NCBI RefSeq assembly: GCF_005670685.2
Contig: NZ_CP062008.1
Span: 2,294,001 to 2,358,000, forward strand
DNA length: 64,000 nucleotides
Origin: Mycolicibacterium mucogenicum DSM 44124
Lineage (GTDB): Bacteria; Actinomycetota; Actinomycetes; Mycobacteriales; Mycobacteriaceae
Direction of reading: 5' to 3'
Part shown: positions 43,903 to 52,030 of the stretch, piece by piece
How the letters are laid out: every line of letters starts with the position of its first letter
How positions within the stretch are numbered: the stretch's first letter is position 1
Program-made: the position numbers and the translations under genes
The notes under the pieces: generated by a model
Seen by the model: the letters and a program-made list of their open reading frames with translations, nothing else
What the model was told of the DNA's origin: nothing
Databases searched by the model: none

Positions 43903-44736
43903 ATGAACAACAATTCGGCATCGTTGGCAGACCGCACCATGGTGGTCTCCGGTGGCAGCCGGGGCATCGGCCTGGCCATCGGAATCGGGGCGGCCCGGCT
44001 CGGCGCCAACGTCGTGCTGCTGGCCAAGACCAGCGAGCCGCATCCGAAGTTGCCGGGAACGGTCCATACGGCCGTCGCGGAAGTGGAGGCTGCCAGCGGC
44101 AAGGGACTGGCCGTGGTGGGCGACGTCCGCAACGAGGCCGACGTGCAGCGTGCGGTCGACGCGGCGGTCGAGCGTTTCGGGGGCATCGACATCGTCGTCA
44201 ACAACGCCAGCGCCATCGCCACCGAACCAACCGAGACGCTGCCCGCCAAAAAATTCGACCTGATGATGGACATCAATGTCCGCGGCACTTTCCTGCTGAC
44301 GAAAGCCGCACTGCCGTACCTGCGGAAGTCGACGAACGCCCACGTTCTGACAGTGGCCCCGCCCCTCAACATGAACCCGTATTGGCTCGGCGCGCATCCG
44401 GCCTACACGGTGTCGAAATACGGAATGACGCTGCTGTCGCTGGGATGGGCCGCTGAATACTCAAGTGCGGGAATCGGATTCAGCTGTCTGTGGCCGGAGA
44501 CCTACATTGCGACCAGCGCGGTCGCCAACTCGGCGGATTTGGCGGACATGATGGCGCGCTCGCGCAGTCCCGAGATCATGGCCGATGCCGCGGTGGCCAT
44601 TCTGACCGGACCGGCGCGGGAAGCCAACGGCAAGTGCTATATCGACACCGACGTGCTGGCCGAACGCGGGGTCATAGACCTCTCGCGGTACGGCGGGGGC
44701 GCCGACCCCATCGTGGACATCTTCGTGGATCGCTGA
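43903..44736 (+). CDS. short-chain dehydrogenase, HSDL2-like, lacking the catalytic Ser
   Basis: A 277-aa SDR of the HSDL2 type. The cofactor motif is SGGSRGIGLAIG near residue 17, VVNNASAI follows near residue 105, and the active-site YTVSK is near residue 167. The segment that normally supplies the catalytic Ser (SPPLN in this family) reads VAPPLNMN, so Ser is replaced by Ala. It may be impaired as a dehydrogenase or use another proton donor. It follows the P450 by about 50 bp and probably belongs to the same operon. Confidence 0.82.
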   Translation: MNNNSASLADRTMVVSGGSRGIGLAIGIGAARLGANVVLLAKTSEPHPKLPGTVHTAVAEVEAASGKGLAVVGDVRNEADVQRAVDAAVERFGGIDIVVNNASAIATEPTETLPAKKFDLMMDINVRGTFLLTKAALPYLRKSTNAHVLTVAPPLNMNPYWLGAHPAYTVSKYGMTLLSLGWAAEYSSAGIGFSCLWPETYIATSAVANSADLADMMARSRSPEIMADAAVAILTGPAREANGKCYIDTDVLAERGVIDLSRYGGGADPIVDIFVDR

Positions 44737-44769
44737 GTCACGACGGGGTCGAGATCGCGCGGCGCCCGA

Positions 44770-46110
44770 CTACTCGACCGTTCCGTTGAGGCCGAGTTCG
44801 GCCAGCGCTTTGCGGGTGGATTCTTCCAGTGCCGCTTTGGTGTTCGTGTCGCCCGGTTCCCACGCGGTGACCGTGACGATCATCGACGTCGGTGTCTGGC
44901 ACAGCACCAGGAACAGGTGACCGTTCAGTCGCTCGAGGTCCACCGGGGTCAGTCCCGGCTCGACCAGGCGGGCGTGGAAATTGTCGGCGTCGGTCCCGTC
45001 GGGCCGGTTGAACGCCGGCGGGAACTGCCCGAGGTTGGAGCAACCGATCGGCTTGCCGACCTTGAGCACCATCTTCTCGAGCCGTCGCACCGCGAACTTG
45101 GGCACCAGGGGAGTCAGTGGCAGGGGCGTGAGCATCATCCGGGTCCACTCGTCGACACCGGCCAGTTCGCGCTTGACGTCGGCCCGCAACTCGGACAGGT
45201 CGGTGCTGACCTTCTCTGGGTCCGCCATCACGGTGATGGTGCTGAGCGCATTGCCCCGGGTGTCGCCCTCGGTGCGGATGTTGACCGGGAACGAGAGCAT
45301 CGCCCGGCCGTCGTCGCCCAACCGTCCCACCACCTGCCCGACCCGGGCGGCGAGCGCGGCGAACAGGACATTGCTGGTGCCGCCAAGGGCTTTCGCGCGC
45401 TGGTACCACTCGTCGATGTCGACATGCACGACGACGAACGGCGGCGTCACCGGCGTGGTGATCCCGCTGGACACCGGCGCGCTCACCGATTTGGCTGACG
45501 CCGCCAGGTCGCCCTTCTGGTCGCGGGCGATCTTGGCGGCGCCGACCACGGCCTTGAACCAACTGGGGACCGAGCGGACCGTCTGGCGGAGGTCTTCGCG
45601 CAGTGCCTCACGCCGGGTCCGGGCGCCGGCTATCGGGTAGCCGAGATCGCGCGGCGACCCGTTGACCGCGTCGGCGACGGCTTCGGCGATGGCCAGGCCG
45701 TCACCGACGGTGTGGGACACCACGAGAGACACGGCCGCGCCGCCGCCCTCGAGCTGTTGCACACCGAGGTGCCACGGCGGGCCGTGTTCCGGGTCGACCG
45801 GGAGGTAACCGCGTTCATTGACCCAGTCGTTCAGCTCGGAGACGGGCCGCGTTCCAGGGGAGACGTCGAGGTCCACCGGTCCGGTGGAGCGGACCCACCG
45901 GTGGCGGCCGAACGGCAGCGGCGACCGTTCGATCCGGCGGCCCAGCAGGCCGCCGCTACCCAGATTGCGGTGCAGCCGGCGCAGGCCCTCGATGTCGACG
46001 GGGTGTTCGTAGATCCAGGTGTACTGGATGAGCGGGCCGCGACCCAGCGCCCGTAAGCCGGTGAAGGAGGCTTGATCTCCCAGGTCGATCGTGTTGTCGG
46101 CTACGGTCAT
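44770..46110 (-). CDS. WS/DGAT-like O-acyltransferase (condensation-fold)
   Basis: A 446-aa protein of the wax ester synthase/diacylglycerol acyltransferase family, which condenses acyl-CoA with an alcohol or diacylglycerol. The HHxxxDG motif appears as SHTVGDG near residue 135: the catalytic second His and the Asp-Gly are kept, and the first His is Ser. The C-terminal SNLGQFP and PTSMIVTVTAWEPGD segments fit the family. It is a single gene, convergent with the SDR. Activity is plausible but the divergent motif leaves the reaction open. Confidence 0.8.
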   Translation of the reverse strand: MTVADNTIDLGDQASFTGLRALGRGPLIQYTWIYEHPVDIEGLRRLHRNLGSGGLLGRRIERSPLPFGRHRWVRSTGPVDLDVSPGTRPVSELNDWVNERGYLPVDPEHGPPWHLGVQQLEGGGAAVSLVVSHTVGDGLAIAEAVADAVNGSPRDLGYPIAGARTRREALREDLRQTVRSVPSWFKAVVGAAKIARDQKGDLAASAKSVSAPVSSGITTPVTPPFVVVHVDIDEWYQRAKALGGTSNVLFAALAARVGQVVGRLGDDGRAMLSFPVNIRTEGDTRGNALSTITVMADPEKVSTDLSELRADVKRELAGVDEWTRMMLTPLPLTPLVPKFAVRRLEKMVLKVGKPIGCSNLGQFPPAFNRPDGTDADNFHARLVEPGLTPVDLERLNGHLFLVLCQTPTSMIVTVTAWEPGDTNTKAALEESTRKALAELGLNGTVE

Positions 46111-46213
46111 GTCGCGAATGTTACCCAGCCCACAATATTTCGCTGCGCGAGCCTGTGAGTTGTCTGGGGGAGGCTCATCCTGTGAATCGGTCGGGTGTGC
46201 CGGACGCGCTACT

Positions 46214-46239
46214 ATGGATTGAGAATTTCCTCAATCCAT
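46214..46239. promoter_or_regulatory. 10+10 palindromic operator of the arsR-sulP operon
   Basis: ATGGATTGAG and its exact complement CTCAATCCAT are separated by AATTTC. The site lies 18 bp before the arsR start, where an autoregulating ArsR protein would bind. Confidence 0.75.
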
Positions 46240-46257
46240 CAATTAGGGGTGCGGCAC

Positions 46258-46635
46258 ATGGTCGACAGCGTGCTCGACGGTCCCGAACGGCCGCTGTACG
46301 AAATCAAGGCGAACCTCTTCAAAGCGCTGGCCCATCCGGCCCGCATCCGGGTGCTGGAGATTCTGTCGACCTCTGAGGGGCCGACGCCGGTGAGCGACAT
46401 CCTCGCGGCCAGCGACATCGAACCGACGTTGCTTTCACAGCATCTGGCCGTGCTCAAACGCCATCACGTGGTCAGTGGGTATCGGGCCGGCAACGCGGTG
46501 TACTACACACTGGCACATCCGAAGATCGCCGAACTGCTCCTCATCGCGCGGACCTTCCTCGCCGATACCCTTGCCGCGCAACGTGATCAGCTCGACGCCG
46601 TCGGCGCACTGCCGCCGATCGGCACCAACAGATGA
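46258..46635 (+). CDS. ArsR family regulator
   Basis: A 125-aa winged-helix protein of the ArsR group: NLFKALAHPARIRVLEILST opens the domain at about residue 19, the recognition helix is in EPTLLSQHLAVLKRHHVV, and the wing ends RAGNAVYYTLAHPKI. The metal-binding ELCVCD motif of ArsR/SmtB is absent, so it probably senses something other than a metal. A near-perfect operator precedes it. It overlaps the SulP gene as ATGA, so it must control that transporter. Confidence 0.88.
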   Translation: MVDSVLDGPERPLYEIKANLFKALAHPARIRVLEILSTSEGPTPVSDILAASDIEPTLLSQHLAVLKRHHVVSGYRAGNAVYYTLAHPKIAELLLIARTFLADTLAAQRDQLDAVGALPPIGTNR

Positions 46636-48269
46636 CCACGGTCGCCGGTGACCGCATCGCCCGGCTGCTGCCGTCGCGCACCGACTACGCGGGCCTGAGC
46701 CGCTCGTGGCGACGCGATGTCCTCGCCGGGGTGACGGTCGGGGTGGTCGCGTTGCCGCTCGCGCTGGCATTCGGGATCAGCTCGGGCGTCGGTGCTGCGG
46801 CCGGTTTGGTCACCGCGGTCGTGGCGGGGCTGGTGGCCGCGGTGTTCGGCGGGTCGCACGTCCAGGTGTCGGGGCCGACCGGGGCGATGACGGTGGTCCT
46901 GGCGCCGATCGTGGCCCAGTACGGACTGGGCAGCGTCGCCGCGGTGACCATCCTGGCCGGCGTCATCGTCGTCGTCGCCGGCATCACCGGGGTGGGGCGC
47001 GCGGTGACCTTCATACCGTGGCCGGTCATCGAAGGATTCACCCTCGGCATCGCCGTCATCATCTTCCTACAGCAGATCCCGGCCGCATTCGGACAGGCGA
47101 CACCCGCCGGACGGTCCCCGCTGGTGGCCGCGGGCATGGTCCTGTCGCACATCGAGGTGGGTGCGGCACGGCCGGCCCTCGTCGTCACGGCGCTGGTGGC
47201 GGTCCTGATGATCGTGCTGCCCAGGCTGCACCCCGCGGTGCCGGCCTCGCTGGTGGCCGTTGTCGCCGCGACGGCACTGGTGGCGGGTACCGGATTGTCG
47301 GCGCCCCGGATCGGGGTGCTGCCGTCGCGGCTGCCCGCGCCCGTGTGGCCGCACGCCGACCTGGCCGTGCTGCACTCGCTGTTCGGCGCGGCGCTGGCGA
47401 TCGCCGCACTGGCCGCCATCGAATCGCTGCTGTCGGCACGGGTCGCGGCGACGATGTCCCCGACCGGGCCGTACGACCCGAACCGGGAACTCGTCGGACA
47501 GGGGCTGGCGTCGGTCGCTTCCGGGCTGTTCGGCGGCATGCCGGCCACGGGGGCGATAGCCCGTACCGCGGTCAACGTGCGGTCCGGCGCGCGGACCCGC
47601 GTCGCGGCGATCGTGCACGCGCTGGTGCTGCTGGCTGTGGTGTATCTCGTCAGCGGACTCGTCGGGACCATCCCACTGGCGGCGCTCTCGGCGGTCTTGA
47701 TGGTCACGGCGTTCCGGATGATCTCGCCGCACACGGTCATGCGGATTCTGCGGTCCACGCGTTCGGATGCGGTGACGTTCCTGCTGACCGCGACGGTCAC
47801 GGTCTGTTTCGATCTGATCCAGGCTGTCGAGATCGGCATCGCGGCCACGGCAGTGTTCGCCCTGCGCGCGCTGGCCCGGCGCAGCAGCGTCACCCGCGAG
47901 GAGTTGCCGGGTTCCTACGTGCCCGGCGATGAGCGCATCGCCTTGCTACGGCTCGACGGGGCGATGTTCTTCGGTGCGGCCGAACGGCTTTCCGCCGCCA
48001 TCACCGACGGCAATCATCCCGAGACGTCGGTGGTGATCATCAGGTTGTCGCAACTCGGCATGCTCGACGCCACCGGTGCGCACACCCTGACGCAAATCGT
48101 CGAAGATCTCGAGGCGCGGGGCATCACCGTGATCATCAAAGGTGTCCGGCCCGAGCATCGGGACCTCCTCGAAGGTGTCGGCATCATCGACTCCCTGCGT
48201 CACGAGAACCACCTCATCGAGAACTTGGACGACGCCATCGCCCACGCCCGCAGTCACACCACCCGGTAG
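46632..48269 (+). CDS. SulP family anion transporter with STAS domain
   Basis: A 545-aa SulP (SLC26) transporter. The membrane domain (about residues 20-410) contains GVVALPLALAFGISSG, the QVSGPTGAMTVV segment characteristic of the family, and SLLSARVAATM. A cytoplasmic STAS domain follows (~residues 425-545), with its LGMLDATGAHTL loop. Substrates in the family include sulfate, bicarbonate and dicarboxylates. No carbonic anhydrase domain is fused, unlike some mycobacterial relatives. Expression is likely set by the ArsR protein encoded immediately upstream. Confidence 0.9.
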   Translation: MTTVAGDRIARLLPSRTDYAGLSRSWRRDVLAGVTVGVVALPLALAFGISSGVGAAAGLVTAVVAGLVAAVFGGSHVQVSGPTGAMTVVLAPIVAQYGLGSVAAVTILAGVIVVVAGITGVGRAVTFIPWPVIEGFTLGIAVIIFLQQIPAAFGQATPAGRSPLVAAGMVLSHIEVGAARPALVVTALVAVLMIVLPRLHPAVPASLVAVVAATALVAGTGLSAPRIGVLPSRLPAPVWPHADLAVLHSLFGAALAIAALAAIESLLSARVAATMSPTGPYDPNRELVGQGLASVASGLFGGMPATGAIARTAVNVRSGARTRVAAIVHALVLLAVVYLVSGLVGTIPLAALSAVLMVTAFRMISPHTVMRILRSTRSDAVTFLLTATVTVCFDLIQAVEIGIAATAVFALRALARRSSVTREELPGSYVPGDERIALLRLDGAMFFGAAERLSAAITDGNHPETSVVIIRLSQLGMLDATGAHTLTQIVEDLEARGITVIIKGVRPEHRDLLEGVGIIDSLRHENHLIENLDDAIAHARSHTTR

Positions 48270-48304
48270 CGCTTCGAAAACCCATCCAGGCAAAGGAAAT
48301 CGAT

Positions 48305-48733
48305 ATGAGTCTGACAAACGACGCACGTCTCGGCGATGACGTCACCGTTGACGCCACCGCCGCACACCGCGTCATCGGCGCACCCGCCCAAGGCCATGCC
48401 GTGCGCCGGCGCGGGTCTGAGGTGCGTCCGGGCTCGGGTGTGCTGGTGATCAGCCGCGGCCCCGGCTCGGCCGGACGGTTCCTGCTGGCCGACGACGTCG
48501 TCGCCGCCGGTCGGCACCCCGACAGCGCGGTGTTTCTCGACGACATCACCGTCAGCCGCAACCATGCTGAAATCCGTTGGCTCGATGACGAATACTGGAT
48601 CGTCGACACCGGCAGCCTGAACGGCACCTACGTCAACGGGACCCAGGTCCAGTCCCTCCCGCTCACCAGCGGTGACGAAATCCAGATCGGCAAGTTCCGC
48701 CTGACCTTCACCTGCCAGCCGCAGGACCGCTGA
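48305..48733 (+). CDS. FHA-domain protein, GarA-like
   Basis: A 142-aa protein whose C-terminal 90 residues form an FHA phosphothreonine-binding domain: AGRHPDSAVFLDDITVSRNHAEIRW, then GSLNGTYVNG and DEIQIGKFRLTF. It is close to GarA, the regulator of 2-oxoglutarate dehydrogenase and glutamate metabolism, over this domain. The N-terminal 45 residues differ: the ETTS motif phosphorylated by PknB/PknG in GarA is absent. It is therefore a GarA paralogue that may bind phosphoproteins without the same self-inhibitory switch. It lies 35 bp after sulP. Confidence 0.87.
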   Translation: MSLTNDARLGDDVTVDATAAHRVIGAPAQGHAVRRRGSEVRPGSGVLVISRGPGSAGRFLLADDVVAAGRHPDSAVFLDDITVSRNHAEIRWLDDEYWIVDTGSLNGTYVNGTQVQSLPLTSGDEIQIGKFRLTFTCQPQDR

Positions 48734-48788
48734 CCGCGCCGCGACTGATCTGAGCTGTTCGCCGATCGCTGCCCTACATAATGGGCCG

Positions 48789-49526
48789 GTGGATCAGCAG
48801 TCGCCCGACAGGGTTGTGAGCAAGGAAGCCGCCATCGGACCGGAGGCACGGTTGTCGTGGCTGTTGTCGTGGTTGGCCGGCATGATCGGCGCGGTCGCGT
48901 TCCTGCACAGTGCCGGATACTTCGTCACCTTCATGACGGGCAACACCGAACGAGCAGTGCTCGGGTGGTTCGACGTCGCCGAACGGCAGAAAGTGTCAGG
49001 GGCCGGGCCGCAGGCGGCGTTGTGGTTGATGGCCTGCTTCCTGGCGGGCGTCTTCGTGGCGTCATTCCTGCGGCGCAGGTACTGGCAGAACCATCCGCAC
49101 GGCGCCACGGCCCTGGTGACCGTCGGATTGTTGGTGGCGTCCGTGGTCGAGCTCTACGAGGACGGCTGGTACTACGAGGACGTCAACTTCACCGGAATCC
49201 TGATCATCTGTTTCTCGGTGGGCGCGCTGAACACCAGCTTCGTCAAGAACGGTGAAGTGGCGGTACCGCTCAGCTATGTCACCGGTACGGTCGTCAAGCT
49301 GGGGCAGGGGCTGGAACGCCACATCTGCGGCAAGGGCACCGTCTATGACTGGCTCGGATATCTCGCCCTGCTGGGGTCGTTCATGATCGGCGCCGGTGTG
49401 GGCGGCGGGCTGGCCGACCGTCTCACCGGCCCACAGCTGATCGGTACCGTCGGATTGATCTGCGGCGCAACCACACTCGTCACGTTCTTCCATACCGACC
49501 GGCGCCACGGGTCGGCGGTCGAGTAG
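48789..49526 (+). CDS. DUF1275 (YoaK) family membrane protein
   Basis: A 245-aa membrane protein of the DUF1275 family with six or seven predicted segments. The opening SWLLSWLAGMIGAVAFLHSAGYFVTFMTGNT and the VPLSYVTGTVVKLGQGL segment are characteristic. The function of the family is unknown. It starts with GTG; CATAAT at 48777-48782 lies six bases upstream and could be the -10 of a leaderless promoter. It is convergent with the thioesterase gene. Confidence 0.83.
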   Translation: MDQQSPDRVVSKEAAIGPEARLSWLLSWLAGMIGAVAFLHSAGYFVTFMTGNTERAVLGWFDVAERQKVSGAGPQAALWLMACFLAGVFVASFLRRRYWQNHPHGATALVTVGLLVASVVELYEDGWYYEDVNFTGILIICFSVGALNTSFVKNGEVAVPLSYVTGTVVKLGQGLERHICGKGTVYDWLGYLALLGSFMIGAGVGGGLADRLTGPQLIGTVGLICGATTLVTFFHTDRRHGSAVE

Positions 49527-49543
49527 CCCCGCAGGTCCCGCGC

Positions 49544-50365
49544 TCAGGTCGTTCTGGGCGGACGCGGCCGCACCAGAACCGACTGCTGGATGTGTGCGAC
49601 GGAGCCTGCCTCGTCGAACAGGGTGCCCACGGTAGCGGCGATGCCGTCCGGCCCGTAGTTGGTGTCCGACCGGATGCCGATCCAGTCGCCGTCGGGGACA
49701 CGGTGGATGTGCACCACCAAATCGGTGTTCAGGAACGTGAACCTGCGAATGTCGATCTTGGAACCGATGCCGTTGGCATTGTCGGCCACCGCGAACAGCC
49801 GCTGCAGCGGCGTCATCGATTCACCCTTGACCAGGTCGACCGTCGGGCGCAGCCAGGATTCGCCGGGGCCGGCGGCCTGCGGCACGGTCAGCCAGCGCCA
49901 GTCCACGCTGTGCACATAGTTGGGTTCCCAGTTCTTCGCCATGTCCCGGCTGCGGGCCTGCTGCAGCGGCGGCAGTGGCACCGCCGTGGCTTTCGCGATG
50001 GCCGTGGTATCGATCTGCAGCATGCGCCAACCGCTGGCCCGCGCGACGGCCCGGGTCGCGCCGTCCGGGCCCGGGGCCAGCATCTCGGCGCTGACCAATT
50101 CGATCTGTCGGCCGGGTCGCTCCACGTGTGCACGCACCCAGAGATCGCCGTCGGACGGCACGCCACCCATCAGGTCGATCGAGACGCGGCTGAGCCGGGT
50201 GTCGTCGCGGCGTTCGCAGTTCTCGAGGGCCCGGACCAGTAGGGCCGACGCCGGTGCCGCGTGCTGGATATCGGCGGACCAGGTGCCCCGCACCAGGTCC
50301 GTGGCCCTGAACCTGTCACCGTCGGGTCCGCAGGCGTCCAGCAATTCGTAATAGCAGTCAGACAT
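49544..50365 (-). CDS. acyl-CoA thioesterase family protein (double hotdog)
   Basis: A 273-aa double-hotdog protein related to the acyl-CoA thioesterases (TesB-like). The second domain carries MTPLQRLFAVADNANGIGS and RFTFLNTDLVVHIHRVP, typical of the actinobacterial members. It is the second gene of a two-gene minus-strand unit behind the SMP-30 lactonase, so it may be controlled by operator D. It could release or salvage a CoA-linked intermediate of the BVMO pathway. Confidence 0.78.
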   Translation of the reverse strand: MSDCYYELLDACGPDGDRFRATDLVRGTWSADIQHAAPASALLVRALENCERRDDTRLSRVSIDLMGGVPSDGDLWVRAHVERPGRQIELVSAEMLAPGPDGATRAVARASGWRMLQIDTTAIAKATAVPLPPLQQARSRDMAKNWEPNYVHSVDWRWLTVPQAAGPGESWLRPTVDLVKGESMTPLQRLFAVADNANGIGSKIDIRRFTFLNTDLVVHIHRVPDGDWIGIRSDTNYGPDGIAATVGTLFDEAGSVAHIQQSVLVRPRPPRTT

Positions 50366-50374
50366 TTCGTCCTG

Positions 50375-51226
50375 TCAGTGGTGGTGGCCGAAGTCGCCGG
50401 GGGCTGGCACGCTGACCGTCAGCGCCGCGACGGTGGACAGCTTGGTGCCGATCATCCGATCGGGGTAGGCGTCGTGTGTGGTGACCAGGAACAAGGTCTT
50501 GCCCTCGGGGCCACCGAGGGCGCACGCGATGGCCATGCGGTCACCGACGTGGACCCGGTCGGTGACCGCTCCGCCATCTTCGATGCGCTCGAATTGGTGT
50601 GCCAGGGTCATGGCCGCCCACACGCCGCCGTCGGCGTCGATGGCGATGCCGTCCGGCGGGCCGTCGAGATGGTCGGCGAAGACTCGCCGACCGGAAAGAT
50701 CGCCGTCGGTATCGATGGTGAACGCGCTCAGCCGACGGCCGGTGGATTCGGCGACGATCAGCGTCCCGCCGTCGGGGGAGATAGCCATGCCGTTCGGGAA
50801 GTCGAGATCGCCGGCAACCACGCGGACGGAGCCGTCGAGGTCTACCCGCGCGATCACCCCGTTGCCGCGGGCCTGCGCGCCGACGTAGGCGCGACCCACC
50901 CGGTCGACGACGAGGTCGCCGAGGTCGGCCGGAACCAGATCGCTCAGGTCCGCCAGCAATTCCACGCTGTCGCCGTCGTAGTGCAGGATCTGCCGCGCGG
51001 CAATGGAGACGATGAGCAGCGCGCCGTCGGGCCGAAAACCCAAGCCGGACGGGCGATGTCCGGGCAACGGGAGGGTCGTGCCGTCGCCGGCCAGGTTCAC
51101 CGTGTGCACCGCCTCGCCGAGCATGTCGGAGAACCAGAGCAGGCCTTCGAACCAGCGGGGTCCTTCGCCGAAGCAGAAGCCGTCCGCGAGAGCAGTCGTC
51201 ATGGTGGGTTCAGCTTCGACCGTCAC
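50375..51226 (-). CDS. SMP-30/gluconolactonase family lactonase
   Basis: A 283-aa six-bladed beta-propeller of the SMP-30/gluconolaconase/LRE family. Metal-binding landmarks are the early Glu (FCFGEGPRWFEG), the Asn in DLDFPNGMAISPDG and the Asp in PPDGIAIDADGGVW. These enzymes open lactones. The GTG at 51226 has AAAGG nine bases upstream; ATG 51202 is the alternative. It is divergent from the BVMO operon across operator D, so it is a good candidate for hydrolysing the lactone that a Baeyer-Villiger enzyme would form. Confidence 0.85.
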   Translation of the reverse strand: MTVEAEPTMTTALADGFCFGEGPRWFEGLLWFSDMLGEAVHTVNLAGDGTTLPLPGHRPSGLGFRPDGALLIVSIAARQILHYDGDSVELLADLSDLVPADLGDLVVDRVGRAYVGAQARGNGVIARVDLDGSVRVVAGDLDFPNGMAISPDGGTLIVAESTGRRLSAFTIDTDGDLSGRRVFADHLDGPPDGIAIDADGGVWAAMTLAHQFERIEDGGAVTDRVHVGDRMAIACALGGPEGKTLFLVTTHDAYPDRMIGTKLSTVAALTVSVPAPGDFGHHH

Positions 51227-51236
51227 CGTGGCATAC

Positions 51237-51266
51237 CTTTACAAAACACGCCTAAAGTGTCACGCT
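51237..51266. promoter_or_regulatory. operator D of the TTACA-N14-TGT family (lactonase / BVMO operon)
   Basis: CTTTACA, 14 bp, TGTCACGCT in the 75-bp divergent gap, 36 bp before the first gene of the BVMO operon and 11 bp from the lactonase start. It can control both directions. Confidence 0.75.
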
Positions 51267-51301
51267 CTCGTGGTGTCACTGTCAACCGCGGGGACGCCGC
51301 G

Positions 51302-52030
51302 ATGAAGAAGTTCCACGGCCACACCCTGTTGTACCTGCACGAGACCATCGACTTCGGGAGCGGACGCGACAACGGCTCCGGTCCGGGCACGATCGACGCC
51401 TTCCTGGAGGTCTTCGGTGACATCTATCAGCCGATGATGGAAGAGCTCGGGGCCAGGTTGTTCGCGATCTGGGAGACCACGCGGTACAACGGGCACTGGC
51501 CGCAGGCCACGATCATCTGGGAGATCGACACGTTCGCCGACTACGCCCGGGTCGGCCGGGCGCAGGGCCGTGGTGGGAGCCACGAGGCGCCGGCTCTGCG
51601 GTGGGCCTCGGCCCTGGCCGGACTGAATGCTCGCGGTGAGGGCCGAATCATGTACGCGGGCAAGTACAACCGGACGCTGGCGCAACTGACGGAAGCCGAC
51701 TTCGGAGCCGGGCTGGTGATCCAGGAGATCATGGAAACCAAACCCGGTAAGCAGGACGACTACATCCGCGAACTGGAGCGGCTTTACGTGCCGTGGTCGG
51801 AGTCGACCGGCAAGCGCTGGCTCGGCTCGTTCATCACCACCTTCCGGTTCAACGAAGTGATCCACTACTGGGCGCTCGACGGGGGCTGGGACTGCTTCGA
51901 GAACCACTACCCGTCGTGGAAGGGCGACCCGCCGGCCGAGATCGTCACCTGGATGAGCGTGGCTCCCGCGCTACGCGACGGTTGGGAAGATTCCGTTCTG
52001 TCCGCCCTGCCGCCGTCACCGCTCAAATGA
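51302..52030 (+). CDS. NIPSNAP-like dimeric alpha/beta-barrel protein
   Basis: A 242-aa protein with two similar halves (opening HGHTLLYLHETIDF and AGLVIQEIMETKPGKQDDYI), each with the beta-alpha-beta pattern of the NIPSNAP/dimeric alpha-beta barrel superfamily. Small proteins of this fold are common in degradation operons as isomerases, lyases or accessory factors. The enzymatic role here is unknown. It is the first gene of the BVMO operon and overlaps the P450 by ATGA. Confidence 0.6.
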   Translation: MKKFHGHTLLYLHETIDFGSGRDNGSGPGTIDAFLEVFGDIYQPMMEELGARLFAIWETTRYNGHWPQATIIWEIDTFADYARVGRAQGRGGSHEAPALRWASALAGLNARGEGRIMYAGKYNRTLAQLTEADFGAGLVIQEIMETKPGKQDDYIRELERLYVPWSESTGKRWLGSFITTFRFNEVIHYWALDGGWDCFENHYPSWKGDPPAEIVTWMSVAPALRDGWEDSVLSALPPSPLK

